Position numbers and translations under genes: made by a program | Part shown: one piece after another, positions 42,191-51,711 of the stretch | Numbering within the stretch: position 1 is the first letter of the stretch | How the letters are laid out: each line of letters starts with the position of its first letter | The notes under the pieces: generated by a model | Databases searched by the model: none | Told to the model about the DNA's origin: nothing | What the model saw: only the letters and a program-made list of their open reading frames with translations | NCBI GenBank assembly: GCA_944390265.1 | Contig: CALXPK010000031.1 | Span: 1-55,086, forward strand | Length of the DNA stretch: 55,086 bases | Direction of reading: 5' to 3' | Source of the DNA: an uncultured Alphaproteobacteria bacterium | GTDB taxonomy: Bacteria > Pseudomonadota > Alphaproteobacteria > RF32 > CAG-239

Positions 42191-42218
42191 TTGCAAAAAG
42201 AATCAAAAAGGATAAAAT
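42191..42218 (+). promoter_or_regulatory. Possible promoter of the 42274 gene
   Basis: TTGCAA (42191-42196) and TAAAAT (42213-42218) are 16 bases apart. The rest of the leader is AT-rich, holds TTATTATTAACCT (42232-42244), a 13-base word also found before the 19393 gene, and lacks a ribosome-binding site. Confidence 0.35.
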
Positions 42219-42273
42219 CCGACATACTAATTTATTATTAACCTTATTACTAACCCCAAAAATTTTTTTAAGT

Positions 42274-43740
42274 ATGGAAAAGATTTTATCAAAAGCACTA
42301 TTGTTGCAGAATGTACACAGTACGGATTCATTTGTTGCTGAATATTGTTTGAAAGAAGTTTTTGAAGAGCTTTTGAAAGGCAGACAAGGTCTTGTTTCAA
42401 TGCAAGATCTCATTTTTTCTCCGCAAGGACTGACCGCAAAAGAATTTTTCAAAAAATTCGGAATATATTTTTTGGAAAAAGAAGCCAAAAACATGCAAGA
42501 TTGGGACAATTTTTTCAACATTTTGGAAGATCGTCCCGAATATATGGAAAACTTTCGGCAAATGGTTTTAAAGATGTATTTACATCAAAATATATCTCGT
42601 GAAGCCAAGCGCCGTTGTTATCTGTGGCTGAATTATCGTTGCCAATACGGTGATCATAACAACTTTATTTTGAAGTTGCTGTCTCATCCCGAAGACGGCA
42701 AATTGTTGCTTTTGGCCAACAAATATTGTTGCCAAAGCATATATCCGAGCCAAGCAGTTTTGGAAGCGGTTTGCAGCCTTTCGATTCGTGTATCACGCAA
42801 GCTGGATGCCTATTCATTCTTTTTAAAGTTCAACGACAAAGAGTTTGACACCGTCATTCTGAAAAATTTGCTCAAAGAGATAACATCTCCGGCCGGCAAC
42901 ATCACCTGGGCGGAAAAGAAACAAATCTGGGCCATGATTGTCAAACTTTTGCCTCGAACGGATTTGGTTGAGTGTCAAATAGATATAAACTTGTTTTCAG
43001 ACTTGTTCCAAAAAAATAGGATAGACAGTGCCACCTATTTAGATGTCTTGGATGCATATGCCAAACAAAAATCGGTTGCAAAAAACATCTCGGCAATGCT
43101 CAATGGATATGCACATGTTGTTGTTTTCAAACAACAAAAAGAATATCTATCCCGCGTCAACAGTGTTGTCTTTGCCTTAATGGATTCCAAGCCGGAATAT
43201 TGCGAAGAAGCGCTGGCCTTGCTTTTGGACATTGCTTATCATTGGAAAGATGAAAACTGGTTCAAGTTTGAATATCTTTCAAACATCAAAGCCAATATTT
43301 ACAGACATTTATTGTCGGTCAAAGAAGTAAATATTTCGGTTTTGAGCCGGAGCATCGCCATTGATGACAATTTGTTTTTGTCTTTGGTCAACAAAGTCAA
43401 CAAAAAAGAAATCAAACCGCTGGTTGAAATGGTTGCCTTAAAATATCCGCAAATGTGGACATCGGTATGGAGCCGGCTGACATCTTTGCCAAACTTAAAT
43501 TTGGATGAGCTTTTATCAACTCTGGCCGCATTGTACAAACAAAGCATCAATGAGCAAATAAGCCAAAACATTTTAGCTTCGTTGCAAATGGTACTTTACA
43601 ATTTGCCGGCCAAAGAAAATGTTGCCTCTGAGCTCAAAACCAAATTTGCCTATTTGCAAGATGGCGGAAAATTACAAGCCATTTCCGATTCGTATTTGGC
43701 AAATTCGGAAAAATCGATAGTCAACCATATGGTTGGATAA
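42274..43740 (+). CDS. Large hypothetical helical protein
   Basis: A 488-residue protein I cannot assign. It is soluble, rich in Leu, Lys and Asn, and looks all-helical with HEAT- or TPR-like short helices (for example ADKYCCQ-like turns, ALALLLDIAYHWKDENWFK, LDELLSTLAALYKQS). No catalytic motif is seen. I begin at the ATG at 42274; the frame is open upstream into the neighbouring minus-strand gene but that part is less plausible. No ribosome-binding site is visible. A terminator follows. Confidence 0.68.
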   Translation: MEKILSKALLLQNVHSTDSFVAEYCLKEVFEELLKGRQGLVSMQDLIFSPQGLTAKEFFKKFGIYFLEKEAKNMQDWDNFFNILEDRPEYMENFRQMVLKMYLHQNISREAKRRCYLWLNYRCQYGDHNNFILKLLSHPEDGKLLLLANKYCCQSIYPSQAVLEAVCSLSIRVSRKLDAYSFFLKFNDKEFDTVILKNLLKEITSPAGNITWAEKKQIWAMIVKLLPRTDLVECQIDINLFSDLFQKNRIDSATYLDVLDAYAKQKSVAKNISAMLNGYAHVVVFKQQKEYLSRVNSVVFALMDSKPEYCEEALALLLDIAYHWKDENWFKFEYLSNIKANIYRHLLSVKEVNISVLSRSIAIDDNLFLSLVNKVNKKEIKPLVEMVALKYPQMWTSVWSRLTSLPNLNLDELLSTLAALYKQSINEQISQNILASLQMVLYNLPAKENVASELKTKFAYLQDGGKLQAISDSYLANSEKSIVNHMVG

Positions 43741-43756
43741 AATCTGCAAAAAAAAC

Positions 43757-43792
43757 AAAAAGCAAAGTTCATTTAAGAGCTTTGCTTTTTTT
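43757..43792. terminator. Bidirectional terminator between the 42274 gene and rppH
   Basis: AAAAAGCAAAG (43757-43767) pairs with CTTTGCTTTTT (43780-43790), followed by T. The stem overlaps the last codons of rppH. Confidence 0.8.
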
Positions 43793-44273
43793 GTTGCTCA
43801 ACAAAGGGCTTAAAATAAGCGCAAATTTTTTCATACACTTCGTGCTTAAACTCAATCACCTTATCGGGGGCTTGCATAATATCAATCCAGTCAAAAGCGA
43901 TGAACTCAATTTCTTGCGGATTGGTTTCAAAATTGATGGCATCATCAGAGCCGGTGTATAAAAACAAAAACCAATATTGCTCCTGCCCCACATTTTGCCG
44001 CCCGAGTTTTTTAAATTTTTCAATCACGTTGGCCGAAAATTTATAGCGCAAGGGTTGAGGATATTCTGCCAAGAGCGTAACCTGCGTCAGGCCGGTTTCT
44101 TCTTTTAGTTCGCGCAAAGCCGCCGCAATGGGCGATTCGCCTTCTTCCACGCCGCCTTGCGGAAATTGCCACGATTTTTCTTTGTCGGCACTGTCCCTTC
44201 TTTGGCAAGAAAGCACTTTGCCCTGGCTGTTGCAAACCACAACGGCGGCATTTTTCCGATATAACTCAACCAT
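43773..44273 (-). CDS. rppH: RNA pyrophosphohydrolase
   Basis: Removes pyrophosphate from mRNA 5' ends, starting decay. The 166-residue protein has the Nudix box GGVEEGESPIAAALRELKEETGL (about 40-62), with all consensus residues, and the RppH marks WQFPQGG (35-41), ADKEKSW and EQYWFLF. The ATG overlaps the previous stop in TAATG. It closes the gpmI-envC-ctpA-YibQ-rppH run. Confidence 0.95.
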   Translation of the reverse strand: MVELYRKNAAVVVCNSQGKVLSCQRRDSADKEKSWQFPQGGVEEGESPIAAALRELKEETGLTQVTLLAEYPQPLRYKFSANVIEKFKKLGRQNVGQEQYWFLFLYTGSDDAINFETNPQEIEFIAFDWIDIMQAPDKVIEFKHEVYEKICAYFKPFVEQQKKQSS

Positions 44274-45424
44274 TATTCCACCACCAAATTAGACACCGGC
44301 ACCAGCGCAAACGGACGTTCGATGGTGGTGATGTTTTGTTCTTTCATTTGTTCATAAGAAAGTTGCGGCGAGAAAGATTCAACCCAGTTTTTCACTGCCG
44401 TAATCACAATCGGTTTAGGCGTGGCCACAATCAAGACCTGACCTTTGTCTTGAGCAATTTTTTCGGCCAAAGAGAGTTTGTTTTGCACATTTTCATTGGT
44501 AAAATTATCACTAATGACAATATCGGCTTTTTGGCGCGGCAGTTTTTCCACCGCAATTTTGCTGATTTCGTCTCCTTCGGTTGCATCAACCATCAACAAA
44601 CCACGACGATTAAGTTCGTTCAAACCGTGATTAAGCAAATTTTTGGTCGTGTCATCAATCATGCCGTCAACCACAATCATTCCGCCGATGGGGGCATTAA
44701 CCGACAAAGCGGTATAAAAGCGGCGCAAATTTTCATCTTGAGAAACGGTCAAGCCCATGGCCAAGGGGCCGTTATCGGCCTTGAGCACATTTTTGGAGGC
44801 AAGCAACAAGTCCATATAAGTTTCGTGCCCGAGTTTTCTGGCTTCGGCAATCAGCTCATTGGCTTTAATGGTATAAGGCGAAAAAGAAAAAGAAATTTCA
44901 GACGGCAAAACCTTATTCATAACCTCAAAAGTCTTAACATCGATTCCGGTATTTTTGAAAACCACCGAAACCTTATAAAAGTTTGGCGCCACTGAAATCT
45001 GATGCCCGTATTGCATCCAGGGTTTTTTGCCCTGAGCCGAAATTTTCGGCAAAACAAAATCTCCGTTTTTTTCGCTCAACTCGGGCAAAATTTCAATATC
45101 ATCCAGCGTATAATGATTTTTGCTTTCTTTGAGCTTGAGGACAAGCGGTGCGGCATTGACAAAGTCTTCCAAAGTTTCCAGCTTTTTGGGCTGAGGCAAA
45201 CTTTCGGCCGGTTTTGTTTTGGCAGAAGGCTGATCATCTTTTTCCGGCAAAGTCAAAATATATTTCGGCGACTTATTGTCTTTTTCAAACATAATGCGCT
45301 CGATTTTAGTTCTAAACTCGGGCTGGCTTTTTTGTTTGGCAAAGAAATAACCGGACATCGTCACAGCTGCAATGACAAACAAAATCACAAGAATCAGTTT
45401 AGATTTCTGACGATGCCCGCTCAT
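44273..45424 (-). CDS. Divergent polysaccharide deacetylase (YibQ type)
   Basis: A 383-residue protein with one N-terminal membrane anchor (about 9-28), a low-complexity periplasmic linker, and a YibQ-like domain from about residue 145 (VSVVFKNTGIDVKTFEVMNKVLPSEISFSFSPY). Next to EnvC and CtpA it probably acts on the envelope, but catalytic activity of this family is doubtful. GGAGGAAAAG precedes the ATG. Confidence 0.85.
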   Translation of the reverse strand: MSGHRQKSKLILVILFVIAAVTMSGYFFAKQKSQPEFRTKIERIMFEKDNKSPKYILTLPEKDDQPSAKTKPAESLPQPKKLETLEDFVNAAPLVLKLKESKNHYTLDDIEILPELSEKNGDFVLPKISAQGKKPWMQYGHQISVAPNFYKVSVVFKNTGIDVKTFEVMNKVLPSEISFSFSPYTIKANELIAEARKLGHETYMDLLLASKNVLKADNGPLAMGLTVSQDENLRRFYTALSVNAPIGGMIVVDGMIDDTTKNLLNHGLNELNRRGLLMVDATEGDEISKIAVEKLPRQKADIVISDNFTNENVQNKLSLAEKIAQDKGQVLIVATPKPIVITAVKNWVESFSPQLSYEQMKEQNITTIERPFALVPVSNLVVE

Positions 45425-45436
45425 CTTTTCCTCCGT

Positions 45437-46735
45437 TTATTTTTGAGATTCGGAACCTGATTTATAAATATTCAAAGCCTTCACCAAATCCACGGCGCGA
45501 GAAAGTTGATAATCTTTTTTCAAAGAATCATCTTGTTTGGTAGATTTTTTCTTGGTCACATCCTGAGCATCGTTTTTCAAAGCATTGCCAAATTCGGCCT
45601 CGCTGAAGTTCATGCCTTTGTCAATTTCTTCCACCTTAGCCGGTTTCACCTCAACATCGGGCACAATACCCGTGGCTTGGATAGAACGACCGGAAGGGGT
45701 ATAATAGCGGGCGGTTGTCAAGCGCATGGCGCCGTATTTTCCAAGCGGAATAACGGTTTGCACCGAGCCTTTACCAAAGGTTTTTTCACCCAAAATAACG
45801 GCGCGTTTGTGGTCTTGCAAAGCACCGGCCACAATTTCGGAAGCGGAGGCCGAACCATCGTTGACCAACACCACCATCGGCAAACCTTTGGCAATATCAC
45901 CTTCGGTTGCGGTATATTTCACGGTATCATCGGGGTTTTTAGAGCGAGTGGAAACAATTTCCCCTTGGTCGAGGAACAGGTCGGAAACATTAACGGCCTG
46001 GTCAAGCAAACCGCCGGGGTTGTTGCGCACATCCAAAACAATGCCGGCCGGCTCGCCTTTAAGCTCTTTTTTAATTTTGTTATAGTCTTTTTCAATCATC
46101 TTATCGGTATCTTCGGAAAAAGAGGTAATGCGGATATAAGCCACATCATCAGCCTTGATTTCCGATTTAACCGATTGGATTTTAATTTCTTCACGTTTCA
46201 ATGTCACGTCAAAAGGTTTTTCATTACCGCGGCGGATGGTGAGTTTCACCTTGGTGCCGATTTTGCCGCGCATTTTATCAACGGCATCATTGAGGCTCAT
46301 GCCGACCACTTGTTCCCCGTCAATATGGGTGATATAATCACCGGGTTTAAGACCGGCTTTGGAAGCCGGAGTATCATCAATCGGAGACACCACTTTAACC
46401 ACGCTGTTTTCCATGGTCACTTCGATTCCCAAACCGCCGAATTTGCCTTTGGTTTGTTCGTTCATATACTTAAAACTTTGTTCGTCCAAATAGCTGGAAT
46501 GCGGGTCAAGAGAAACGAGCATACCGTTTAAGGCAGATTCGATAAGCTGTTTATCGGTCACATCTTCCACATAAGAGGTTTTGGTTCTTTCCAACACCTC
46601 ACCGAAAAGGTTGAGCATTTCATAAGTATCGGCAGGGTTCTCTTTTTCTTGCTTATCATCAGCGGCATAAGCCGGCGCAAAGAACACGGCGGCAGAAATG
46701 AGAGAAGCGGTAAAAATTGACCATTTATTTTTCAT
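45437..46735 (-). CDS. ctpA: Carboxy-terminal processing peptidase (S41)
   Basis: A periplasmic serine protease of 432 residues: signal peptide to PAYAAD (about 25), PDZ domain (about 90-170: GGLGIEVTMENSVVKVVSPIDDTP, LKPGDYITHIDG), and the S41 catalytic region with Ser in NDGSASASEI and Lys in GEKTFGKGSVQ. I use the ATG at 46735, which has GGA 7 bases before it, not a TTG two codons earlier. It lies between EnvC and YibQ, a usual cell-wall maintenance group. Confidence 0.94.
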   Translation of the reverse strand: MKNKWSIFTASLISAAVFFAPAYAADDKQEKENPADTYEMLNLFGEVLERTKTSYVEDVTDKQLIESALNGMLVSLDPHSSYLDEQSFKYMNEQTKGKFGGLGIEVTMENSVVKVVSPIDDTPASKAGLKPGDYITHIDGEQVVGMSLNDAVDKMRGKIGTKVKLTIRRGNEKPFDVTLKREEIKIQSVKSEIKADDVAYIRITSFSEDTDKMIEKDYNKIKKELKGEPAGIVLDVRNNPGGLLDQAVNVSDLFLDQGEIVSTRSKNPDDTVKYTATEGDIAKGLPMVVLVNDGSASASEIVAGALQDHKRAVILGEKTFGKGSVQTVIPLGKYGAMRLTTARYYTPSGRSIQATGIVPDVEVKPAKVEEIDKGMNFSEAEFGNALKNDAQDVTKKKSTKQDDSLKKDYQLSRAVDLVKALNIYKSGSESQK

Positions 46736-46747
46736 TTTCAATTCCAG

Positions 46748-48013
46748 TTATGAGTTATTATACCAAAGCATCGGGTCAATCGGCTGATTATTCCGACGCA
46801 ATTCCACATAAAGTTTGGCGCTTCGGCTATCAGGCATTTGACCGATAGGTTCTCCGGCCAGGAGCATTTGTCCGAGTTCGCAGTCAATATCTTGCAGACC
46901 GGCCAGCAAGGTCAGATATCCTTCGCCATGTTCAATAATAATCATATTTCCGTATCCGCGGAAAGGACCGGCAAATATGACCGAACCGTCAAAAGGCGAA
47001 ATCACCTGAGCCATATTGCGTGTTTTAATAATAATACCCTTATTAACCACGCCTTTGCTTTTTTCCTCGCCAAAAGTGGCCACAATCGAGCCTCTGGCCG
47101 GCAGCGGCAATTTTCCTTTAGCTTTGACAAAAGCCTTTCCTACATCTTTTATAATATCGGAAGAATATTTAATCAAGTCAGCACTTTGGGCTTGTTCACG
47201 TTTTTTCTGTTCGGCCAATTTTTTTTCTTCCTCGGCGCGGAGCTGGGCCAAACGTCTGCGTTCTTCGGCCTCTTTTTTGGCTTTGAGTTGTCTTTCTTTT
47301 TCGAGCTTGTTTAAGAGGTCGCGCAAATCGTTGGCTTGGGAGGCCAGTTTTTCCACTTTCTTTTTGGCCTGAGCGGTCTGAATCTCAATTTTGTTTCTGA
47401 GTTTAGACTTTTTCTGCACCAAGACTTTCATGTTTTCGTGTTCAAGCTCAAGCTGGTGTTTTTGGGAGGTGATTTTGGCCACTTGTTTTTCAATTTGGCT
47501 TTTTTTAAGGGTAATTTCGGCCAGCTTTTGACGAATGCTGGCGGCATTATCTTCCAGATAAGGTACGGATTCTCTAAGCAAAATGGCGCTGCGTATGGTT
47601 TCAACCGGCGTCAAGGGTTGCACAAAAAGAGCCTCGGTCGGCTTCAAGGCCAAGTTTTGCAAAGCCGAAAGGGTTTTGATAAGGTGCTGGTCTTGGGATA
47701 AAAAACCTTCTTCGGCTTCTTTCAGCTCTTGTTGCAAATCTTTGAGCTGTTTTTCCATTGAAGAAATTTTATCTTCGTTATTTTGAATTTTTTTTGCGGT
47801 TTGAATCATTTCTGAGCTGACTTCGGAGAGTTCTTTATTGATTTGTGAAGCCTGCTCTTGAAGTTTTTGATGTTCTTTGTTCTGGAGCTCAACTTGTTTT
47901 TCCATGCGCTCCAGCTCTTGTTTGGAAACTTTGGCGGCCATAACATCACTGTTTGTGTTTGCAAGGGCAAACAACAAAGCAAATGCAAAAGTAATGACCG
48001 CCTTTGTTTTCAA
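46748..48013 (-). CDS. envC: EnvC-like murein hydrolase activator
   Basis: A 421-residue periplasmic protein: signal peptide (to about Ala27), a long coiled coil (about 29-275), and a LytM (M23) domain (about 300-420, GSIVATFGEEKSKGVVNKGI). The metal-binding residues of active M23 peptidases are not kept (NKGI instead of HxGxD-type, LYVEL instead of HxH), as in EnvC, which activates amidases rather than cutting. The start is a TTG at 48013, with AAGGAAAAATC before it. Confidence 0.9.
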   Translation of the reverse strand: MKTKAVITFAFALLFALANTNSDVMAAKVSKQELERMEKQVELQNKEHQKLQEQASQINKELSEVSSEMIQTAKKIQNNEDKISSMEKQLKDLQQELKEAEEGFLSQDQHLIKTLSALQNLALKPTEALFVQPLTPVETIRSAILLRESVPYLEDNAASIRQKLAEITLKKSQIEKQVAKITSQKHQLELEHENMKVLVQKKSKLRNKIEIQTAQAKKKVEKLASQANDLRDLLNKLEKERQLKAKKEAEERRRLAQLRAEEEKKLAEQKKREQAQSADLIKYSSDIIKDVGKAFVKAKGKLPLPARGSIVATFGEEKSKGVVNKGIIIKTRNMAQVISPFDGSVIFAGPFRGYGNMIIIEHGEGYLTLLAGLQDIDCELGQMLLAGEPIGQMPDSRSAKLYVELRRNNQPIDPMLWYNNS

Positions 48014-48027
48014 GATTTTTCCTTTGC

Positions 48028-49560
48028 TTATTTTTCAATCAAAGACTGACCGTTCATTTCAGCCGGTTTTTCAATATGAAGAAGTTCAAGCAAAGTCGGT
48101 GCGATATCGGCGAGTTTGCCGTCATGCAAGCCCTTAATCGGGGTTTGGCAGTTGACCAAAACGCCTTGAACCTTGCCGACGGTGTGAGCGGTGTAAGGGG
48201 CACCGGTTTTTTCATCAACCATTTTTTCCACGTTGCCATGGTCTGCGGTCACAAAGAGCACACCGCCCACTTTCTTGATGGCGGCAACCACTTTGCCCAA
48301 GCAGTCATCAACGGCGGCAACAGCCTTGAGAGCCGCTTCCATAATGCCGGTATGACCGACCATATCACCATTGGCAAAGTTGCAGATAATGGCATCAAAG
48401 CGTTGGTTTTCAATCGCATCAACCAATTTTTCGGTCACTTCATAAACGCTCATCTCCGGTTTGAGGTCATAAGTGGCCACTTTGGGCGAAGGAACAAGGA
48501 TTCGCTCTTCGCCTTTGAACTCGCGCTCTTCACCACCGTTAAAGAAGAAGGTAACGTGAGCATATTTTTCGGTCTCGGCAATGCGGAGCTGAGTCAAGCC
48601 ATGGTCGGCCACCACTTCGCCGAAAATATTTTTCAGAGCCTCGGGACCAAACATGGTTTTCATAAAGCGCTGGTGGTCAACCGAATATTCGGTCAAACCG
48701 ACGTTGATGGAGGTTTTAATTTCTTTCTTGCGGGCAAAACCGTTGAAATCTTTATCAGCCAAAGCATAGAGAATTTCACGTGCGCGGTCGGCTCTAAAGT
48801 TCATCATCAAAACGGCATCGCCGTCTTCCATGCCTTTATAATCGCCGATAACGCAAGGAACAACAAATTCATCATTCACGCCGGCGGCATAAGAAGCCTT
48901 AATGGCTTCATCGGAAGAAGCATATTTTTTGCCTTCGGCCAAAGCAATATTGTTGTAAGCAAGCTCGATTCTATCCCAGCGTTTATCTCTGTCCATAGCA
49001 TAGAAACGACCTTCAATTGTGGCCAGTTTAACATGCTTCATGTCGGCGATGGATTTTTCAAATTCGGCCAAAAAATCAACGGCAGATTGCGGCGGAGTGT
49101 CACGACCGTCCAAAAAAGCATGAACATAGGTTTTGATTCCGTTTTCGTTCAAAACCTGGCAAGCGGCCACAATATGGTCTTGAGAGGAGTGAACGCCGCC
49201 GGGGCTCATCAAGCCCATCACATGGCAGGCTTTGCCATTGGCTTTGAGGGTGTTGATAAGTTCCAGCAAAACCGGATTCTTGGCAAAAGAGCCGTCTTTA
49301 ATGGCTTGGTCAATACGCGGCAAGTCTTGCATCACCACGCGGCCGGCACCCAAGTTCATATGGCCGACTTCAGAGTTTCCCATTTGACCTTCGGGCAGGC
49401 CGACGGCCAAGCCGGAAGTTTCCACAAAGCAATGCGGATAAGTTTTCAACAAATTGTGCCAGTTTGGGGTGTTTCCTTCTTCAATGGCATTGTCTTTGGT
49501 AATTTTTTCACGATAACCCCATCCGTCGAGGACGAGTAACATAACAGGTTTTTGTGTCAT
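48028..49560 (-). CDS. gpmI: Phosphoglycerate mutase, 2,3-bisphosphoglycerate-independent
   Basis: Interconverts 3- and 2-phosphoglycerate with two Mn ions. The 510-residue protein has LLVLDGWGYRE near 8-18, the catalytic Ser in GNSEVGHMNLGAG near 61-73, HAFLDGRDTPP near 125, and metal residues in FANGDMVGHTG and TADHGNVEKM. AAGGAAAAACC precedes the ATG. Confidence 0.97.
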   Translation of the reverse strand: MTQKPVMLLVLDGWGYREKITKDNAIEEGNTPNWHNLLKTYPHCFVETSGLAVGLPEGQMGNSEVGHMNLGAGRVVMQDLPRIDQAIKDGSFAKNPVLLELINTLKANGKACHVMGLMSPGGVHSSQDHIVAACQVLNENGIKTYVHAFLDGRDTPPQSAVDFLAEFEKSIADMKHVKLATIEGRFYAMDRDKRWDRIELAYNNIALAEGKKYASSDEAIKASYAAGVNDEFVVPCVIGDYKGMEDGDAVLMMNFRADRAREILYALADKDFNGFARKKEIKTSINVGLTEYSVDHQRFMKTMFGPEALKNIFGEVVADHGLTQLRIAETEKYAHVTFFFNGGEEREFKGEERILVPSPKVATYDLKPEMSVYEVTEKLVDAIENQRFDAIICNFANGDMVGHTGIMEAALKAVAAVDDCLGKVVAAIKKVGGVLFVTADHGNVEKMVDEKTGAPYTAHTVGKVQGVLVNCQTPIKGLHDGKLADIAPTLLELLHIEKPAEMNGQSLIEK

Positions 49561-49639
49561 GGTTTTTCCTTAAATCTATTTTAAATCAATCTTCTGCGTA
49601 TTATATATAAATATTTTGAACAAAAAAGCACTATCTTTT

Positions 49640-49798
49640 TTACAATTTATAAAAGTTTTTTAAGATGGAAATTTTGACGGGGCTACTTTGCAAAGAGTTC
49701 AGTGTTTCGGCCTGTTCTTTGTCTTGAAAAATGCCGATAAGAAAGAGCACGCCCAAGCACAAAAAGATAATAGCCAGTAAGGTAAGAATTTTTTTCAT
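49640..49798 (-). CDS. Small membrane or exported peptide (52 residues)
   Basis: A 52-codon gene, 9 bases after the PBP1A stop codon. It begins MKKILTLLAIIFLCLGVLFL, a positively charged N-terminus and a long hydrophobic segment, followed by a short polar tail (QDKEQAETLNSLQSSPVKI). AGGA lies 9 bases before its ATG. I know no family. Position suggests a possible small partner of PBP1A or an envelope peptide, but this is inference. Confidence 0.6.
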   Translation of the reverse strand: MKKILTLLAIIFLCLGVLFLIGIFQDKEQAETLNSLQSSPVKISILKNFYKL

Positions 49799-49807
49799 AA
49801 CTTTGTC

Positions 49808-51610
49808 CTAATTGAGTTTTGAAGCCGTTGTCATAATTTTTTGCCAAATTTCGGCCGGCAGGTTGGAACCGGAAACATTTTTCATCGGTGAGTTGTCATC
49901 ATTGCCGAGCCAAACCGCGGCAATGAGATTATCGGAAAAGCCCACAAACCAAGCGTCGCGGTTGTCTTGGCTGGTACCGGTTTTTCCGGCCGCAAATCCG
50001 CTGATTCGCGCCCGTTTGCCCGTGCCGCTTGAAATAACTTCTTGCAACATTTGGGTCAGTTGCGCCACATCGCGTTCATCCAAAATTTGGTTTTGGTCAT
50101 CAATTTGACGTTGATAGAGTTGATATCCGTCTTTGCTGTAAATTTCCTTAATTGCATAAGGAATGACCGCATAACCGCCGTTGGCAATGGAAGTATATGC
50201 CGTTGCCATATCAATCACTTTCACCTCCGAGGTGCCGAGCGCCAAGGCCGGTGAATTTTCAATCTCGGTAGAGATACCCATGCGCTGGGCGTTTTTGATG
50301 ATGTCACTGCGATTAAGCATTTCCGAAAGATGAATGGTGGCCAAGTTGTAAGAATGCGCCAAAGCCTGTGTAAGCGTCACTTCACCATGATATTTGCGGT
50401 CGGCATTTTCCGGCTTCCAGTTGCCGATGGAAAGCGGAGAGTCCATAATCTTGTCATCGGGAGAAAATCCTTCCTGCAAAGCGGTCAGATAAACAAAAGT
50501 TTTGAAAGATGACCCCGGTTGGCGCAAAGCCTGTGTGGCACGGTTGAATTGGCTTTTGGCATAATCCACGCCGCCGACCATGGCTTTAACCCCGCCGCTC
50601 TTGTCCATCACTACAATCGCTCCTTGATGCACATTGCGAGAAGAGGCATATTTTTTGATGGTGGTTTCCAAAATGTCCGATGCCGCTTGTTGCAAATCTT
50701 GGTCAAGCGTGGTCAACACATAAATATCATTGGTGCGTTCGCCGATATATGAGTTAACGTCATTATAAACCCAATCGGCAAAATGCATGGCATCTTTCAC
50801 ATTATATTTCTTTTCCGGTCCAAGGCGCATTTTCAGGGCATTATCAGCCTGAAGCTGGGTAATTTTGTCATTATCGACCATATTTTTGAGCACCACCTTG
50901 GCGCGCTCCACCGCGCGTTTTTCCGAGGCAATCGGGTTGTAGCGGGACGGAGCTTTAAGCATGCCGGCAATCACCGCCGCTTCTTTAAGGTTGAGGTCGC
51001 GGGAAGATTTTTGAAAATATTTCTGGCTGGCCGCCTCAATACCGTATGTTCCCGAACCCAAATAAACTCGGTTCAGATAAAGGGCCAAAATCTGGTCTTT
51101 GGTGAATTTTGATTCGAGCCAAAAGGCCAAGAGCAGTTCTTGGGTTTTGCGTTTGATATTTTTGTTTGGCGTCAAAAAGAGGTTTTTGGCCACCTGTTGC
51201 GTGATGGTGCTTCCGCCTTGAGCATAGCGCCCGAGAAACATATTGGTCAGCATGGCGCGGGTAAAGGAAATCACGTCAAAACCAAAGTGCGAATAAAAGC
51301 GCCGGTCTTCGGTAGAGAGAATGGCATCCACCACATAAGGCGGCAGCTCGTCTACCGTAATCACTTCGGAATAAACACTGCCGAAAGTGGTGACCTCATT
51401 GCCGTTTTCAGCGGCAATCGTGGTGGAAGGCTGGCGTGTGCGATTAACCGCCTCGTCAATATCCGGAAGCGTGATGATACAATAGCCGATATAAGCCAAA
51501 AAAGTTATCACCAAGACGGCAAAAATTTTTAAGAGAACATGCCGATTCTTAACCTTCTGTTTTGACTCTCTTTTTTTCTTTTTAGTTGTCTTTTTCTTAG
51601 CTTTTGCCAC
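49808..51610 (-). CDS. mrcA: Penicillin-binding protein 1A (bifunctional)
   Basis: Polymerises and cross-links peptidoglycan. About 600 residues: basic cytoplasmic tail, membrane anchor (VLLKIFAVLVITFLAYIGY), glycosyltransferase 51 domain with STEDRRFYSHFGFD and QGGSTITQQVAKN, then the transpeptidase with SxxK in PGSSFK, SYN, and GKTGTSQ. I start it at a GTG (51610), where AAGGGG lies six bases upstream; a TTG 12 codons earlier is also possible. The OB-like insert between the domains is short, so it is smaller than E. coli PBP1A. Confidence 0.95.
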   Translation of the reverse strand: MAKAKKKTTKKKKRESKQKVKNRHVLLKIFAVLVITFLAYIGYCIITLPDIDEAVNRTRQPSTTIAAENGNEVTTFGSVYSEVITVDELPPYVVDAILSTEDRRFYSHFGFDVISFTRAMLTNMFLGRYAQGGSTITQQVAKNLFLTPNKNIKRKTQELLLAFWLESKFTKDQILALYLNRVYLGSGTYGIEAASQKYFQKSSRDLNLKEAAVIAGMLKAPSRYNPIASEKRAVERAKVVLKNMVDNDKITQLQADNALKMRLGPEKKYNVKDAMHFADWVYNDVNSYIGERTNDIYVLTTLDQDLQQAASDILETTIKKYASSRNVHQGAIVVMDKSGGVKAMVGGVDYAKSQFNRATQALRQPGSSFKTFVYLTALQEGFSPDDKIMDSPLSIGNWKPENADRKYHGEVTLTQALAHSYNLATIHLSEMLNRSDIIKNAQRMGISTEIENSPALALGTSEVKVIDMATAYTSIANGGYAVIPYAIKEIYSKDGYQLYQRQIDDQNQILDERDVAQLTQMLQEVISSGTGKRARISGFAAGKTGTSQDNRDAWFVGFSDNLIAAVWLGNDDNSPMKNVSGSNLPAEIWQKIMTTASKLN

Positions 51611-51711
51611 GATTCGCCCCTTTTTTATCCTTGCGCCGATTCGCAAAATATTTTAAAACATTGTTCATAGATAAGATAAAGTTTTAACATCAAAAGATTA
51701 AGGAACGTTTT

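Noticed and set aside
41866-42273. Upstream extension of the 42274 gene
   Set aside because: It lies within the opposite gene at 41533-42117, has shadow-like composition, and includes the likely promoter.
39540-45740. Extra weak copies of the GTATTTAAA word (for example 39555 GCCGTATTTGATG, 45730 GCCGTATTTTCC, 6664 in reverse)
   Set aside because: They lack the TTTAAA end and the AACA start, so they are as expected by chance.
48004-49539. Long open frame on the plus strand opposite gpmI
   Set aside because: It mirrors the codon bias of gpmI; the translation is Phe/His/Gly-rich with no recognisable domain. The same applies to the frames opposite ctpA (45506-46531) and dnaX (34556-35719).
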